From Paenibacillus sp. JNUCC-31 (GTDB lineage: Bacteria; Bacillota; Bacilli; Paenibacillales; Paenibacillaceae), in the NCBI RefSeq assembly GCF_014844075.1, contig NZ_CP062165.1:4340001-4404000 (forward strand): a stretch of 64,000 bases of DNA, written 5' to 3'. Positions 8,299 through 17,119 of this stretch are shown here, in pieces. Every line of letters begins with the position of its first letter. The first letter of the stretch is position 1. Below the pieces are notes generated by a model. It did no database searches, had not been told where the DNA came from, and saw nothing but the letters and a program-made list of their open reading frames with translations. A program made the translations under genes and the position numbers.

Positions 8299-8336
8299 AG
8301 ACGCACGGGAATCATTCCTGATGCGTCTTTCTGTTT
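8299..8336 (+). terminator. Terminator after the ABC permease gene
   Basis: AGACGCA (8299-8305) pairs with TGCGTCT (8322-8328), with an inner GGAAT/ATTCC stem, followed by TTTCTGTTT. Confidence 0.75.
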
Positions 8337-8341
8337 AGTGA

Positions 8342-8367
8342 AAATATTCTTTAGTTGAACTTATATA
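8342..8367 (+). promoter_or_regulatory. Candidate operator AGTTNAACT-TATATA, copy 2
   Basis: Upstream of the DUF4317 gene, this 26-base stretch repeats 6424-6449 with two differences. Here TTGAAC (8355-8360) could also be a -35 box. Confidence 0.5.
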
Positions 8368-8432
8368 GCGAAGGTTTTTTATATCGTTTATACTTGTAAG
8401 GCCAATTTACTTGAGGAGTTGTCTAACGAATC

Positions 8433-9605
8433 ATGAATAAAAAAGAAGTCGCGCATATACGCAAGCAATTTAAGATGGATCATGATTTACTGAATATTTA
8501 CGATATTCTCAACGTGTATATTACGAAGGAAACGAACGAGGTCTATCACTGGGAGCGCCATCCGTTCGAACTGGTGGATCGAGAGAAGCAAGAGTTGTAC
8601 ATGGGGAATTTCAAAAAGCTGCTGACCGGCGAATTGGATCAAAAACTGTTTGAGTTGAAATTCCAGGAAGAGGCGGAGGACCCGGCACAGGTGCTTCTCC
8701 ACCAGGCTCTGGTAACAGGTGATCCGGACGAATGGCAGGATCTGATGCTGCTGCTCGTGGATAGAATGTTGGCAGATGCCAAGTATGAACGGGATATGGT
8801 GGCCACGTTCGTGCGTGGACAGTATTACTTGCCGACGAAGGCCCGTAACGATCAAGCGGAAGAGAGCGAGAAGAACGAAGTGTTCGCACATCCATTCATC
8901 CTGTGCAGTGTAAATTCCACGGAGAAGCAGCGGAAAACACTCTTGTTTGATTATGTGGAGAGAGAATTTAAATACAATGTTATTGTAGATCCGATTATCA
9001 AATTAAGTACACCGGAGCAGGGTTTTCTGTATCCCAGCGTGACGGACAACTACTCCGATGTGAATCGTGTTCTATATTGCACAGGGAAATCCAATTTCCC
9101 GGATCCGCATTTTGTTGAAAATGTATTGAATGGAGAAAGGTCTGTGACAGCACTGGAAGAACGAGCGATCTTCGAAGATATTGTGAAGGAAGTGGCCGGT
9201 GAACAGCTCGACTCAGCTACAATTGCACAGGTATACGAGGAGATCAACCGAGTGATTGAAATTAACGAAGAGTCACATGAAGAGGAACCGCCGAAGCTGG
9301 ATTATAAAGATCTGGAACGTGTACTGACTGCAAGCGGTGTAGAGGACCTGACGTCGGAGAAAGTGGAACGTGCATTTGAAACCATCGTCGACAACAAGAA
9401 TTATGAAATGAAAGCGACCAGCGTCATGCCGAAATTTACTTCCAAATCCATTAAGATTGAAACCAAAGTTGCTACGATTTCGGTTAGCCCGCAGGATTTG
9501 AGATACGTAAAACAGGTGAATTTCCAAGGTAAACGCTGCATCATGATTGAAGTCGACGAAGATGTCGCAATTGAAGGCTTCACGCTCGCTTCAGAGACGC
9601 TGTGA
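8433..9605 (+). CDS. DUF4317 family protein
   Basis: A 390-residue soluble protein beginning MNKKEVAHIRKQFKMDHDLL, which I recognise as the DUF4317 family of Firmicutes. It has no signal peptide or membrane segment, an acidic middle (about 275-300) and a C-terminal beta-rich part (ISVSPQDLRYVKQVNFQGKRC). No biochemical function is known to me. Start at ATG 8433 after GAGGAG; length is as expected for the family. It forms a single-gene unit whose terminator overlaps the stop codon. The promoter region shares a 26-base sequence with that of the upstream export genes, which suggests joint control. Confidence 0.88.
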   Translation: MNKKEVAHIRKQFKMDHDLLNIYDILNVYITKETNEVYHWERHPFELVDREKQELYMGNFKKLLTGELDQKLFELKFQEEAEDPAQVLLHQALVTGDPDEWQDLMLLLVDRMLADAKYERDMVATFVRGQYYLPTKARNDQAEESEKNEVFAHPFILCSVNSTEKQRKTLLFDYVEREFKYNVIVDPIIKLSTPEQGFLYPSVTDNYSDVNRVLYCTGKSNFPDPHFVENVLNGERSVTALEERAIFEDIVKEVAGEQLDSATIAQVYEEINRVIEINEESHEEEPPKLDYKDLERVLTASGVEDLTSEKVERAFETIVDNKNYEMKATSVMPKFTSKSIKIETKVATISVSPQDLRYVKQVNFQGKRCIMIEVDEDVAIEGFTLASETL

Positions 9606-9629
9606 CATGCTTCACGGCGTCGTTTTTTT
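9595..9629 (+). terminator. Terminator overlapping the DUF4317 stop codon
   Basis: GACGCTGTGA and TTCACGGCGTC form a stem around CATGC and are followed by seven T residues. Confidence 0.85.
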
Positions 9630-9653
9630 GAGATAAATAGATGAGACTCTCTA

Positions 9654-9693
9654 GGGCTATCCTTAAATCTTGCATCAAGATTTTGGATAGCCC
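9654..9693. repeat. Near-perfect 18-bp hairpin between convergent genes
   Basis: GGGCTATCCTTAAATCTTG and CAAGATTTTGGATAGCCC pair with one small bulge around a three-base loop. No T-run follows on either strand. It sits just past the terminator of DUF4317 and just downstream of the convergent AraC gene, so it could be a bidirectional transcription barrier or a small palindromic element. Confidence 0.6.
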
Positions 9694-9714
9694 CTATTAC
9701 TATTCATACTCTTG

Positions 9715-10659
9715 CTACATCCAACCCGTAAACTCCAATATAGAGGCTTTCGCAGATTGCGCTTCGGACTGTGCGCCTTTACGCCATTGTTTGGGTGACT
9801 CGCCCATAAGTCTGGAGAAACATCGGTTGAAGCTGGAAATGGACTGAAAACCAACTTGCTCGGAGATTGAAAGAATGGAAGCGTCCGTGCTTTTTAATTG
9901 CTTGCAGGCTTCTTCAATTCGGGTGCTATTCAGGAAATCCAGAGGTGCGGTTCCCATGATGTCATGGAATTTTCTTCGGAAATGAGTGGTGCTCAGGTGG
10001 CACAGATCAGCGAGAAAATCGATGGTAATGGGCGACATATAGTTTTTGGTGATATACTCCAGAACCGGAGAAATAACAAGATCGCCTTTTAGATTATGCT
10101 GCGATTCTTGATCAGCCAAGGGTTCGTTCCGGGAATGGATTCGCAGGAGTTCGATATAAAGGGATAGCAATAAGCCATAGGCACTTTCCTGATAGTAAGG
10201 ACCTTTTTGCTTCAATTCCTCTACGACCGATGTCGCAAGTGTATAAACCTTCGGATGATCCTCCCTGTTTAATATGCAGTTCATTCCCTGAATTGCCCAC
10301 CAATTGGGCTCAAAGTTACTGTAGGTACTACTTTTAAACGAATGCTGAAAGAGATCCTCTGGTGAGAAAAAGAGATAAGACCATAAGCTGGCTTCATTGG
10401 GTGAACTATACGTTGTATGAGGAAGATATCTGGGGATAAAGGTCACATCACCGGCTTTAAAAGGTACTGATTCACCTTTGATCTCCATCATGCCGCTATT
10501 CGAATGGCAAATGCCAATCTCCAAATGGTTGTGGAAATGGAGATGTTCACTTTTGATATCGGAGATTTTCCAACGTTCACCGCTTAACAGCAGAATAGGA
10601 AAGTGGATCGGCAAGCTGTAGTGACGGTATTCAATAATGGGTTGCTTTTTTCTGGGCAC
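9715..10659 (-). CDS. AraC-family regulator, probable regulator of the GH105-GH112 operon
   Basis: A 314-residue regulator with an N-terminal cupin fold (residues about 30-100, HLHFHNHLEIGICHSNSG and FKAGDVTFIPRYLPHTT) and a C-terminal AraC double HTH (about 200-290, ITIDFLADLCHLSTTHFRRKF and ILSISEQVGFQSISSFNRCF). It is divergent from the GH105-GH112 operon with 172 bases between the start codons, an arrangement usual for sugar-responsive activators. The ligand could be a rhamnose- or galactose-containing fragment; that is inference from the neighbours. Confidence 0.9.
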   Translation of the reverse strand: MPRKKQPIIEYRHYSLPIHFPILLLSGERWKISDIKSEHLHFHNHLEIGICHSNSGMMEIKGESVPFKAGDVTFIPRYLPHTTYSSPNEASLWSYLFFSPEDLFQHSFKSSTYSNFEPNWWAIQGMNCILNREDHPKVYTLATSVVEELKQKGPYYQESAYGLLLSLYIELLRIHSRNEPLADQESQHNLKGDLVISPVLEYITKNYMSPITIDFLADLCHLSTTHFRRKFHDIMGTAPLDFLNSTRIEEACKQLKSTDASILSISEQVGFQSISSFNRCFSRLMGESPKQWRKGAQSEAQSAKASILEFTGWM

Positions 10660-10753
10660 ATTCGATAACTCCCATTCATAAATGATTGAAATTGCGCATT
10701 TTTGTTGCGAATATGCTTAGATTGAAACTATTTTACTGCGTACAATGGAATAA

Positions 10754-10767
10754 GTAAAGCGTTTTCA
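10754..10767 (+). promoter_or_regulatory. cre-like site upstream of GH105-GH112
   Basis: GTAAAGCGTTTTCA resembles the CcpA-binding consensus TGWAANCGNTNWCA, matching all but the first two positions. It lies about 65-80 bases before the GH105 start, fitting catabolite control of a carbohydrate operon. Confidence 0.5.
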
Positions 10768-10831
10768 AACCAAGGACGGACAGCTCTCAAGCGCATTTGG
10801 GGGCGTGTGCGCCAGGAGAGGGGAATCACCG

Positions 10832-11851
10832 ATGCTTCAAGTGAAATATGACAGAGAAGAAATGTTAAGAGTCATTGATAACGTTACCCAAAAAACACTG
10901 GCGATGGATTTGACGTGGGACTGGCCTTGCGGTGTGGCGTACTATGGTGTAACCAGAGCTTATCAAACGACAGGGAATAAAGAGATTTTGGACAGGCTTG
11001 TCCAATGGGCGGATGAATACATCGAGCTGGGCTTGCCGGACTGGACCGTAAATACATGCGCGATGGGTCATATGCTGATTACTTTATATGAAGAAACTGG
11101 GAATCAGAAATATTGGGATATTGTGATGAGCAAGGTGGATTATCTGCAAAATCATGCGCTTAGATTCGGAGATAACGTGCTGCAGCATACCGTATCCATT
11201 TCCAATGATTTTCCCGAGCAGGCATGGGCGGATACATTGTTTATGGCGGCATTTTTCCTGCTCCGTGTAGGAAGCAAATTAAAAGATGAGGCCATGATTC
11301 AGGATGCGCTGAACCAGTACTACTGGCATATCAAATACCTTCAGGACCCGAGTAGCGGACTTTGGTACCACGGCTACAACAATGTCAACAAGGATCATAT
11401 GTCTGGATTTTACTGGGGCAGAGCGAACGCCTGGGGAGCTTATACCATGTCTCAGGTGAAACCTCAGTTGAAAGACTGGTACCTATATCCACAGTGTATG
11501 GACGTCGAGTGTTCGCTGCGGGATCAACTAGCCGCTCTGAAGCTGGTTCAGACCGAGAACGGCTTGTGGCGGACAGTTCTCGATGACGAGGAGTCGTATG
11601 AAGAGGTGTCGGCTTCTGCTGGTATTGCAGCAGCCATGATCAACAACGGTAATCCGCTACACACAAAATACGTGCAAAAAGCATTGGAAGGTATCCTGAA
11701 CAACATAAGTGAAGATGGACGTGTGCTTGGTGTATCGGGTGGTACGGCGGTGATGAAGGATCGGGATGGCTATCGCAATATTCCAAAAGACTGGATTCAG
11801 GGCTGGGGTCAGGGTCTGGCGCTCGCTTTCCTGTCCGACATGTTGAAATAA
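10832..11851 (+). CDS. GH105 unsaturated glycuronyl hydrolase (YteR-like)
   Basis: A 339-residue (alpha/alpha)6-barrel enzyme of family GH105. Recognisable blocks are DWPCGVAYYGVTRAY, NTCAMGHMLITLYEETG, FPEQAWADTLFMAAFFLLR (with the ADTLFM Asp that matches the proposed catalytic Asp of YteR), GLWYHGYNN, FYWGRANAWGAY and the C-terminal WIQGWGQGLALAFLSDML. YteR removes the 4,5-unsaturated galacturonate from rhamnogalacturonan disaccharide. There is no signal peptide, so it acts on imported fragments. Start ATG 10832 follows AGGAGAGGGG; the longer frame from 10805 lacks a site. It is followed 14 bases later by the GH112 gene, forming an operon. Confidence 0.93.
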   Translation: MLQVKYDREEMLRVIDNVTQKTLAMDLTWDWPCGVAYYGVTRAYQTTGNKEILDRLVQWADEYIELGLPDWTVNTCAMGHMLITLYEETGNQKYWDIVMSKVDYLQNHALRFGDNVLQHTVSISNDFPEQAWADTLFMAAFFLLRVGSKLKDEAMIQDALNQYYWHIKYLQDPSSGLWYHGYNNVNKDHMSGFYWGRANAWGAYTMSQVKPQLKDWYLYPQCMDVECSLRDQLAALKLVQTENGLWRTVLDDEESYEEVSASAGIAAAMINNGNPLHTKYVQKALEGILNNISEDGRVLGVSGGTAVMKDRDGYRNIPKDWIQGWGQGLALAFLSDMLK

Positions 11852-11865
11852 GGGAGGGAACCAAG

Positions 11866-14046
11866 TTGTCCAAACCAATCAAAGGCTCCTTTACGCTGCC
11901 CGGCGAATCCGGTTATGAGGATCTGACTTTACAACTTGCCGAGCGATGGGGGGCAGATGTCATTCGTGACAGTGACGGCACCCAATTGTCTGATGAGATT
12001 ATTAACGCTGGATATGGCATTTACTCGACGATCTGCATTATCCGGGATCATAACGAATGGGCGTCCCGTAATATGGATAAGCTGCAGCAATGTTTTCTAA
12101 TTACGAATCCCAAGGTAGCTGTACAAGATGATGTATCATTCTATCTGATGGAAGATTTTTTTGCTGAACAATTCAAGGTGAATGATTCCAAAGAGGCGTT
12201 TAAATACTGGCAGGTCTACGACCGGACAACCGGGGAGGAAGTGCCAAGAGGACTGTGGAATTATGAAAGGGAATCCGGCCATGTGGTCATTACCGGCATT
12301 GTCCCTTGGCATAAATACACAGTAAGCTTCATGGCCTATCGGATCTGGGAAGAGATTTCGATGTACAATCACACCACGAACCATTGGGACAAAGAGCACT
12401 TAATGCAGATTGATCCGATCTATCCGGAAACGCAAACATATTTGCTGGAATGGATGGAGAATTGGTGTCAGCAGCATCAGGAAACAACGGTGGTCCGGTT
12501 CACCTCATTATTTTATAATTTCGCCTGGATCTGGGGCAGTGATGAGCGGAATCGCCATCTGTTCTCGGATTGGGGTTCATACGATTTTACGGTAAGTTCA
12601 AGAGCGCTTGATCTGTTTGCTAAAAAATACGGATATTCGCTCTCTGCCGAGGACTTTGTGAATGGCGGCAAATATCGAGTGACTCATATTCCGGCACAGC
12701 AGCGCAAGCTGGATTGGATGGCATTTATCAATGATTTTGTAATCGAATTTGGCAAGAAGTTAATTGATATCGTGCATCATCACGACAAGCTGGCGTACGT
12801 CTTCTATGATGATAGCTGGGTTGGCATGGAGCCTTATAATGACCGTTTTCAGGAGTTTGGATTCGACGGGATAATTAAATGTGTGTTCTCCGGTTATGAG
12901 GCAAGGATGTGTTCAGGTATCAACGTCGATACTCATGAGATCCGGCTGCATCCCTACTTGTTTCCGGTTGGCTTAGGCGGACTTCCTACTTTTAAGGAGG
13001 GCGGAGATCCCACGCTGGATGCCAAAAAATATTGGATCAATATAAGGCGCGCCTTGCTCAGAGAGCCGATTGACCGGATCGGATTGGGTGGATATCTGCA
13101 TCTGGTTGAGCCTTACCCGGACTTTTGCGATTATATGGAGAAGATTGCGGACGAGTTCAGGGAAATAAAAGAGCTGCATCATGAAGGCAAGCCTTATCAA
13201 ATAAAAACCAAGGTAGCTGTTCTGCATAGCTGGGGTAAATTAAGATCGTGGACGTTATCCGGCCATTTCCATGAAACGGTTATGCATGACTTAATTCATG
13301 TAAATGAAGCCTTGTCGGGCTTGCCGGTTGAAGTGCAGTTCATTGATTTTGAAGATATCCGTCAGGGTGTACTGCAGCATATAGATGTCGTGGTCAATGC
13401 CGGCTCTGCTGGTTCAGCCTGGAGCGGGGGAGAACATTGGAATGACCACTCGTGTGTGGACTTACTGACTCAGTGGGTGTATGAGGGCGGCACCTTTATT
13501 GGCATCAACCAGCCATCGGCGGTAGAAGGGTACGACAGCTTTTTCCGAATGGCACATGTTCTTGGGGTAGATGAGGATACTGGCGCCAGGGTGGTTCATG
13601 GAAAATGGAAATATGAGACTCGCGATGAGTATGGTTTGCTGCCGGAAGGGGCAAAAATAGCGGCGAAGAATAACTTATATCTTACCGATGGAACAGCTGC
13701 TGTGGTGGATGACACGGATGGTATGGTCACATTGTCTACACATGATTTTGGTAAAGGAAAAGGAATCTATCTGCCTTCATTCGAATTCAGTTGGGAAAAT
13801 ACCAGATTGCTGCTGAATCTGATTCGCTTTGCAGGCAATGAGTACGGTGAAACAAAGTATATCCCGGATAACTTGTATACAGAGTGTGCTTACTATCCGG
13901 AAAGTAAAATATTGGTCGTCATTAACAATAGTGATCAAGTTCAAACCACGACGATCGATACGGATTATGGAAAAGAGACCTTGGAATTGGCCCCGTATGA
14001 TACGGTTATCACCAAAATAGGTTTAACAAAATCGGTATCCTCATAG
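11866..14046 (+). CDS. GH112 beta-galactoside phosphorylase, likely D-galactosyl-1,4-L-rhamnose phosphorylase
   Basis: A 726-residue cytoplasmic protein. The pattern FYDDSWVGMEPYNDRFQEFGFDG, LHPYLFPVGLGGLPTFKEGG, WINIRRALLREPIDRIGLGG and DYMEKIADEFREIKELH follows the GH112 galacto-N-biose/lacto-N-biose phosphorylases, with the Asp in YDDSWVG at the position of the proton donor. The C-terminal third has the Rossmann-like and beta domains of this family. GH112 also contains beta-1,4-galactosyl-L-rhamnose phosphorylase, described in Clostridium phytofermentans. Coupling to a GH105 enzyme favours a galactosyl-rhamnose substrate from rhamnogalacturonan I over milk or mucin sugars; that choice is inference. 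TTG start after GGGAGGG; a terminator follows. Confidence 0.88.
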   Translation: MSKPIKGSFTLPGESGYEDLTLQLAERWGADVIRDSDGTQLSDEIINAGYGIYSTICIIRDHNEWASRNMDKLQQCFLITNPKVAVQDDVSFYLMEDFFAEQFKVNDSKEAFKYWQVYDRTTGEEVPRGLWNYERESGHVVITGIVPWHKYTVSFMAYRIWEEISMYNHTTNHWDKEHLMQIDPIYPETQTYLLEWMENWCQQHQETTVVRFTSLFYNFAWIWGSDERNRHLFSDWGSYDFTVSSRALDLFAKKYGYSLSAEDFVNGGKYRVTHIPAQQRKLDWMAFINDFVIEFGKKLIDIVHHHDKLAYVFYDDSWVGMEPYNDRFQEFGFDGIIKCVFSGYEARMCSGINVDTHEIRLHPYLFPVGLGGLPTFKEGGDPTLDAKKYWINIRRALLREPIDRIGLGGYLHLVEPYPDFCDYMEKIADEFREIKELHHEGKPYQIKTKVAVLHSWGKLRSWTLSGHFHETVMHDLIHVNEALSGLPVEVQFIDFEDIRQGVLQHIDVVVNAGSAGSAWSGGEHWNDHSCVDLLTQWVYEGGTFIGINQPSAVEGYDSFFRMAHVLGVDEDTGARVVHGKWKYETRDEYGLLPEGAKIAAKNNLYLTDGTAAVVDDTDGMVTLSTHDFGKGKGIYLPSFEFSWENTRLLLNLIRFAGNEYGETKYIPDNLYTECAYYPESKILVVINNSDQVQTTTIDTDYGKETLELAPYDTVITKIGLTKSVSS

Positions 14047-14056
14047 AATGATGACT

Positions 14057-14100
14057 CAATAGACTGCATTCCCCAACCAGGAAGCGGTCTATTTTATTTG
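14057..14100 (+). terminator. Terminator of the GH105-GH112 operon
   Basis: AATAGACTGC and GCGGTCTATT pair with one G-U, followed by TTATTTG. Confidence 0.75.
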
Positions 14101-14193
14101 AAAAGGAATTTTACCCATTCATATTTTATAATGTAAACCATGAAGCTCGGTTGTTCTTTAATATATACATTATAGAGGCGGGAGGAGATCAAC

Positions 14194-14358
14194 TTGAAAG
14201 CGGAATATAAATTCCTGGCTCAGATTTTGGAAGGTCACAATGATACGGAAGAATCCATTTCCGAGGAAGACATTCGTGAACAGGAACATCAGCTCGGTTT
14301 TTCTTATTCTATGACGTTTATAGTGCGGGTCTTACTGTATCGTGTTAGCATTATTTAG
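14194..14358 (+). CDS. Short ORF, possible frameshifted N-terminal remnant of a SUKH/SMI1 protein
   Basis: A GGGAGGAG box seven bases before TTG 14194 begins a 54-codon frame: KAEYKFLAQILEGHND, then SISEEDIREQEHQLGFSY. The piece I-S-E-E-D-I-R-E-x-E-x-x-L-G-F resembles the first helix of SMI1/KNR4 (SUKH) proteins, after which the frame becomes unlike the family and stops. A neighbouring frame reads YDVYSAGL just after the break. I take it as a decayed gene start, though a genuine small protein cannot be excluded. Confidence 0.42.
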   Translation: MKAEYKFLAQILEGHNDTEESISEEDIREQEHQLGFSYSMTFIVRVLLYRVSII

Positions 14359-14437
14359 TAAAATATTTAAATAAGGGTAGAGATCATGAGCCCTAACATG
14401 TTATTGCTTTCATCTTTTCAAAGGAGAGAATGTCCTA

Positions 14438-15283
14438 ATGTACACTTATAAAATGTTGGACAAGATAAGCATGGAAACACTTCACCAAGTGTTTGTGGAT
14501 GCGTTTTCCGATTACCAGGTTAAAATGGATTTGCCTTTTTGGAAGTTTCAACAAATGCTCCAACGAAGGGGGTATCACCCCGAGATATCGATGGGGGCTT
14601 TTAAAGAGGAGAGAATGGTCGGATTTGTCCTCAATGGACTTCGAAACTGGAATGGAAAGGAAACCGCATATGACCTTGGAACAGGTGTTGTAAAAGAATG
14701 CAGACGGCAGGGCATAACAAGAAATCTGCTCTTGAATATACAAAAGCTGCTAAAAGAAAAAAATGTAGAGCAATATTTGCTGGAAGTCATCCAATCCAAC
14801 GAATCTGCAGTTCAGCTTTACAGTAAACAAAACTTCAAAATTCAAAGAGAATTTTCATGTTTCCAGTTACAAAAAGATAAATTCATACCGCAAACGACCT
14901 GCACGGTGGAATGTGTGGAGAAGATCGATCTGGAGCAGTTCAGGGGATTTTGGGATGTGGAGCCCTCCTGGCAAAATTCAATTGATTCCATCTACGCTGT
15001 GCCGGAAGCTTTTATCTATGTGGTTGCACGTCAGGATCACAGCATTGTTGGCTATGGCATTATAGATAAAAAAACAGGTGATATTCCACAGCTCGCAGTC
15101 AACCCAAATTACCGGGGCAAAGGCGTTGCAAGCAGCATTCTGGCAGAGATGATCCTTAATACAGAATCTCCTAAGATCAGTGTCCTTAATATGGAAACTC
15201 ATCTGAAACCGATGGAAGATTTCCTGGTCAAATCAGGCTTTGCGTATCATGTTGGCCAGTACGAAATGCTCTTGAAATTATAA
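14438..15283 (+). CDS. Tandem GNAT acetyltransferase
   Basis: A 281-residue protein with two GNAT halves. The first (residues 1-145) has DLGTGVVKECRRQGITRNLL as the acetyl-CoA loop and QSNESAVQLYSKQNFK as the terminal alpha-beta motif. The second (about 150-281) has DIPQLAVNPNYRGKGVASSIL as its pyrophosphate loop. Such duplicated GNATs transfer acetyl groups from acetyl-CoA to small amines or peptides; no substrate can be read. ATG 14438 follows AAAGGAGAG. It stands alone, between a broken short ORF and a patch of displaced sequence. Confidence 0.88.
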   Translation: MYTYKMLDKISMETLHQVFVDAFSDYQVKMDLPFWKFQQMLQRRGYHPEISMGAFKEERMVGFVLNGLRNWNGKETAYDLGTGVVKECRRQGITRNLLLNIQKLLKEKNVEQYLLEVIQSNESAVQLYSKQNFKIQREFSCFQLQKDKFIPQTTCTVECVEKIDLEQFRGFWDVEPSWQNSIDSIYAVPEAFIYVVARQDHSIVGYGIIDKKTGDIPQLAVNPNYRGKGVASSILAEMILNTESPKISVLNMETHLKPMEDFLVKSGFAYHVGQYEMLLKL

Positions 15284-15292
15284 CGTGGTCGC

Positions 15293-15327
15293 CGACAGCC
15301 TTTTCCGAATGGCACAAGTACTTGGGG
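15293..15327 (+). repeat. 35-base fragment matching the GH112 gene
   Basis: This stretch just after the GNAT stop matches 13533-13567, inside the GH112 coding sequence, at 32 of 35 positions (core TTTTCCGAATGGCACA). It is followed by the right half of a terminator-like sequence (ATTCCTGAAGCGTC). It appears to be debris of a second GH112-like gene or of a duplication. Confidence 0.6.
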
Positions 15328-15373
15328 GTCGGGACTAATTCCTGAAGCGTCTATTTTTGCACATGTAGTACAA

Positions 15374-15402
15374 AGCCGATCCCATGAATTATGGACCGGC
15401 TA
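15374..15402 (-). terminator. Hairpin downstream of the AA10 gene
   Basis: On the minus strand AGCCGGTCCAT pairs with ATGGGATCGGCT, then TTTG. It lies 60 bases past the AA10 stop codon. Confidence 0.5.
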
Positions 15403-15460
15403 TTGTTGTAAATCAGCATCTATATGGAATTCTTTTCAACTAATCCTCCAGTCAATCCCG

Positions 15461-16801
15461 TTATTGCAGCTGCCAGAGGGTTGGTGTTGATGAAGGGATC
15501 CAATCTACTTGAGACTTGTGGGTTAGGAGGCATTTGTATGTCAGGTTATTGTAGCTCACGATTGTACCCGCTGTGTATTGCGTATTGGCTGCCCATGCAG
15601 GAGCAGTAGAAACTGCAGCTGTTTTACCGCTGACTGTGCTAGCAGCCGATTGGTTGCCTGCTGCATCCACAGCATAAACCGAGAAGTTGTAGGTTGTGTT
15701 CGCTTCAAGATTAGTTACCGTATAAGAGGTTGCCGTCCCGGATGTCGTTGTAACTAAAGTAGAGCCATTATAAATTTTATACCCTGTCACTCCTACATTA
15801 TCCGTGGATGCCGTCCACATCAGCTGAATGCTGGACGCGGTTGGTGTTCCCATCACATGTAGCCCGCCTGGAGCTGTAGGTGCGGTAGTGTCATTAGCAG
15901 GAGGTGCAGTTGTGGTAACGCTTACACTATTACTGGCTGCAGATTCGTTGCCTGCTGCGTCGACTGCTTTGACAGTAAAGGTATATGCCGTATTTGCTGT
16001 CAGCCCCGTTACCGTATAGCTTGTAGTTGTGCCGGAGACATTCCCTACCAAAGTATTCCCGTTGTAAATTTTATACCCTGTTACACCTACATTATCTGTT
16101 GATGCCTTCCATGATAAAGATGTACTGGTCGCAGCAGTTGCAGTTGCTACAAGGGAAGTTGGAGCAGTTGGAGCTACATTATCAACCGGATTTGTCCCGG
16201 AGAAGTTCACGTCGATGACATTATAAAAGGCGTTGGCAGTATCCGCAACCTCCCAGACAGCTAGAATGACATGATAACCACTGCGTTCGGGTACGTTGCA
16301 AGAGTTGGTGTAACTAAACGGAGGTTGCTTACCGTCATAGGCAACGGAACAGAACGGTGTCAGGTCAAACGAATCACGAGATAGAGGTGCATTCGGATTC
16401 CAGTTCGTTTTCGTAATATAATATTTCCAGCTTGCCGTTGAATGGTTTGCTGTGAGCTTCCAAGTGAACGTATTACTACCACTAGACATATTTACTTTCG
16501 ACCAACGCGTAGCGTATTGCTCATCAAGCTTAGGGAACACACCGTTAGCACTTGCAATGTGGCCGTCGGTAGGTCCAGCACCAGGGAAGCCCTTAGGCGC
16601 TTCAAGACTTTGGGGCTCATACACGATGTTGCCGCAATCCTGATTGACTCCCGAAGCACACAGCGCAGCCCGGCTCGCTGGCCCTTCTACGTAGCCATGT
16701 GACAACGCCTTTGGACTGTTGAGCAGCATGCTCACCGTTGTAAGCACCAGCAAACAGCAAATCAATACGAGCTTGGAAGACGGTAAAATGAATCTGAACA
16801 T
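15461..16801 (-). CDS. Secreted AA10 lytic polysaccharide monooxygenase with two FN3 and a CBM5/12 module
   Basis: A 446-residue exported protein. Residues 1-34 are a signal peptide; cleavage would expose His35 ([10 protein letters not shown]), the first ligand of the copper histidine brace. The second His is in [24 protein letters not shown]. The AA10 domain ends near residue 205, then two fibronectin type III repeats (about 212-300 and 308-395, each with the [17 protein letters not shown] type core), then a short CBM5/12 domain with [17 protein letters not shown] and W-rich end. The enzyme oxidatively cleaves chitin or cellulose; the CBM5/12 favours chitin. Single-gene unit. Confidence 0.95.
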   Translation of the reverse strand: MFRFILPSSKLVLICCLLVLTTVSMLLNSPKALSHGYVEGPASRAALCASGVNQDCGNIVYEPQSLEAPKGFPGAGPTDGHIASANGVFPKLDEQYATRWSKVNMSSGSNTFTWKLTANHSTASWKYYITKTNWNPNAPLSRDSFDLTPFCSVAYDGKQPPFSYTNSCNVPERSGYHVILAVWEVADTANAFYNVIDVNFSGTNPVDNVAPTAPTSLVATATAATSTSLSWKASTDNVGVTGYKIYNGNTLVGNVSGTTTSYTVTGLTANTAYTFTVKAVDAAGNESAASNSVSVTTTAPPANDTTAPTAPGGLHVMGTPTASSIQLMWTASTDNVGVTGYKIYNGSTLVTTTSGTATSYTVTNLEANTTYNFSVYAVDAAGNQSAASTVSGKTAAVSTAPAWAANTQYTAGTIVSYNNLTYKCLLTHKSQVDWIPSSTPTLWQLQ

Positions 16802-17119
16802 TCGATAGCCTCCTGTATCATTTTTTTATATAAACTCAAGTAAGAGCTTATATCGTAAATAAGGAAGTGCTATACCATATATGGATATCGTTTAATAAAG
16901 AAATCGATATACGGGAATTTCTAAAGTTATTGTAAAGGACGCACTTTTGCTGAACAAGGATAAATTCCAACGATTATCCAGTTATTCAACACTTAGGTAG
17001 TACATACAAAAGGCCTTTGCGGAGAGATCATCTCTCTACAAAAGCCTTTATTTCTGACTGGATTGAAAAGTTAATTAGCTATAAACGAAAGTGGGTATAA
17101 GGACATCAAAAACAACTAT
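16802..17119. other. Intergenic region with one large hairpin
   Basis: Upstream region of the AA10 gene. The only structure seen is at 17011-17050, AAAGGC-TTTG-GGAGAGA pairing with TCTCTC-CAAA-GCCTTT, which probably terminates the hydrolase remnant transcribed on the minus strand. Confidence 0.55.

Noticed and set aside
16802..17119. A riboswitch before the AA10 gene.
   Set aside because: The only strong structure (17011-17050) is best explained as a terminator of the opposite neighbour; no known aptamer core was seen.
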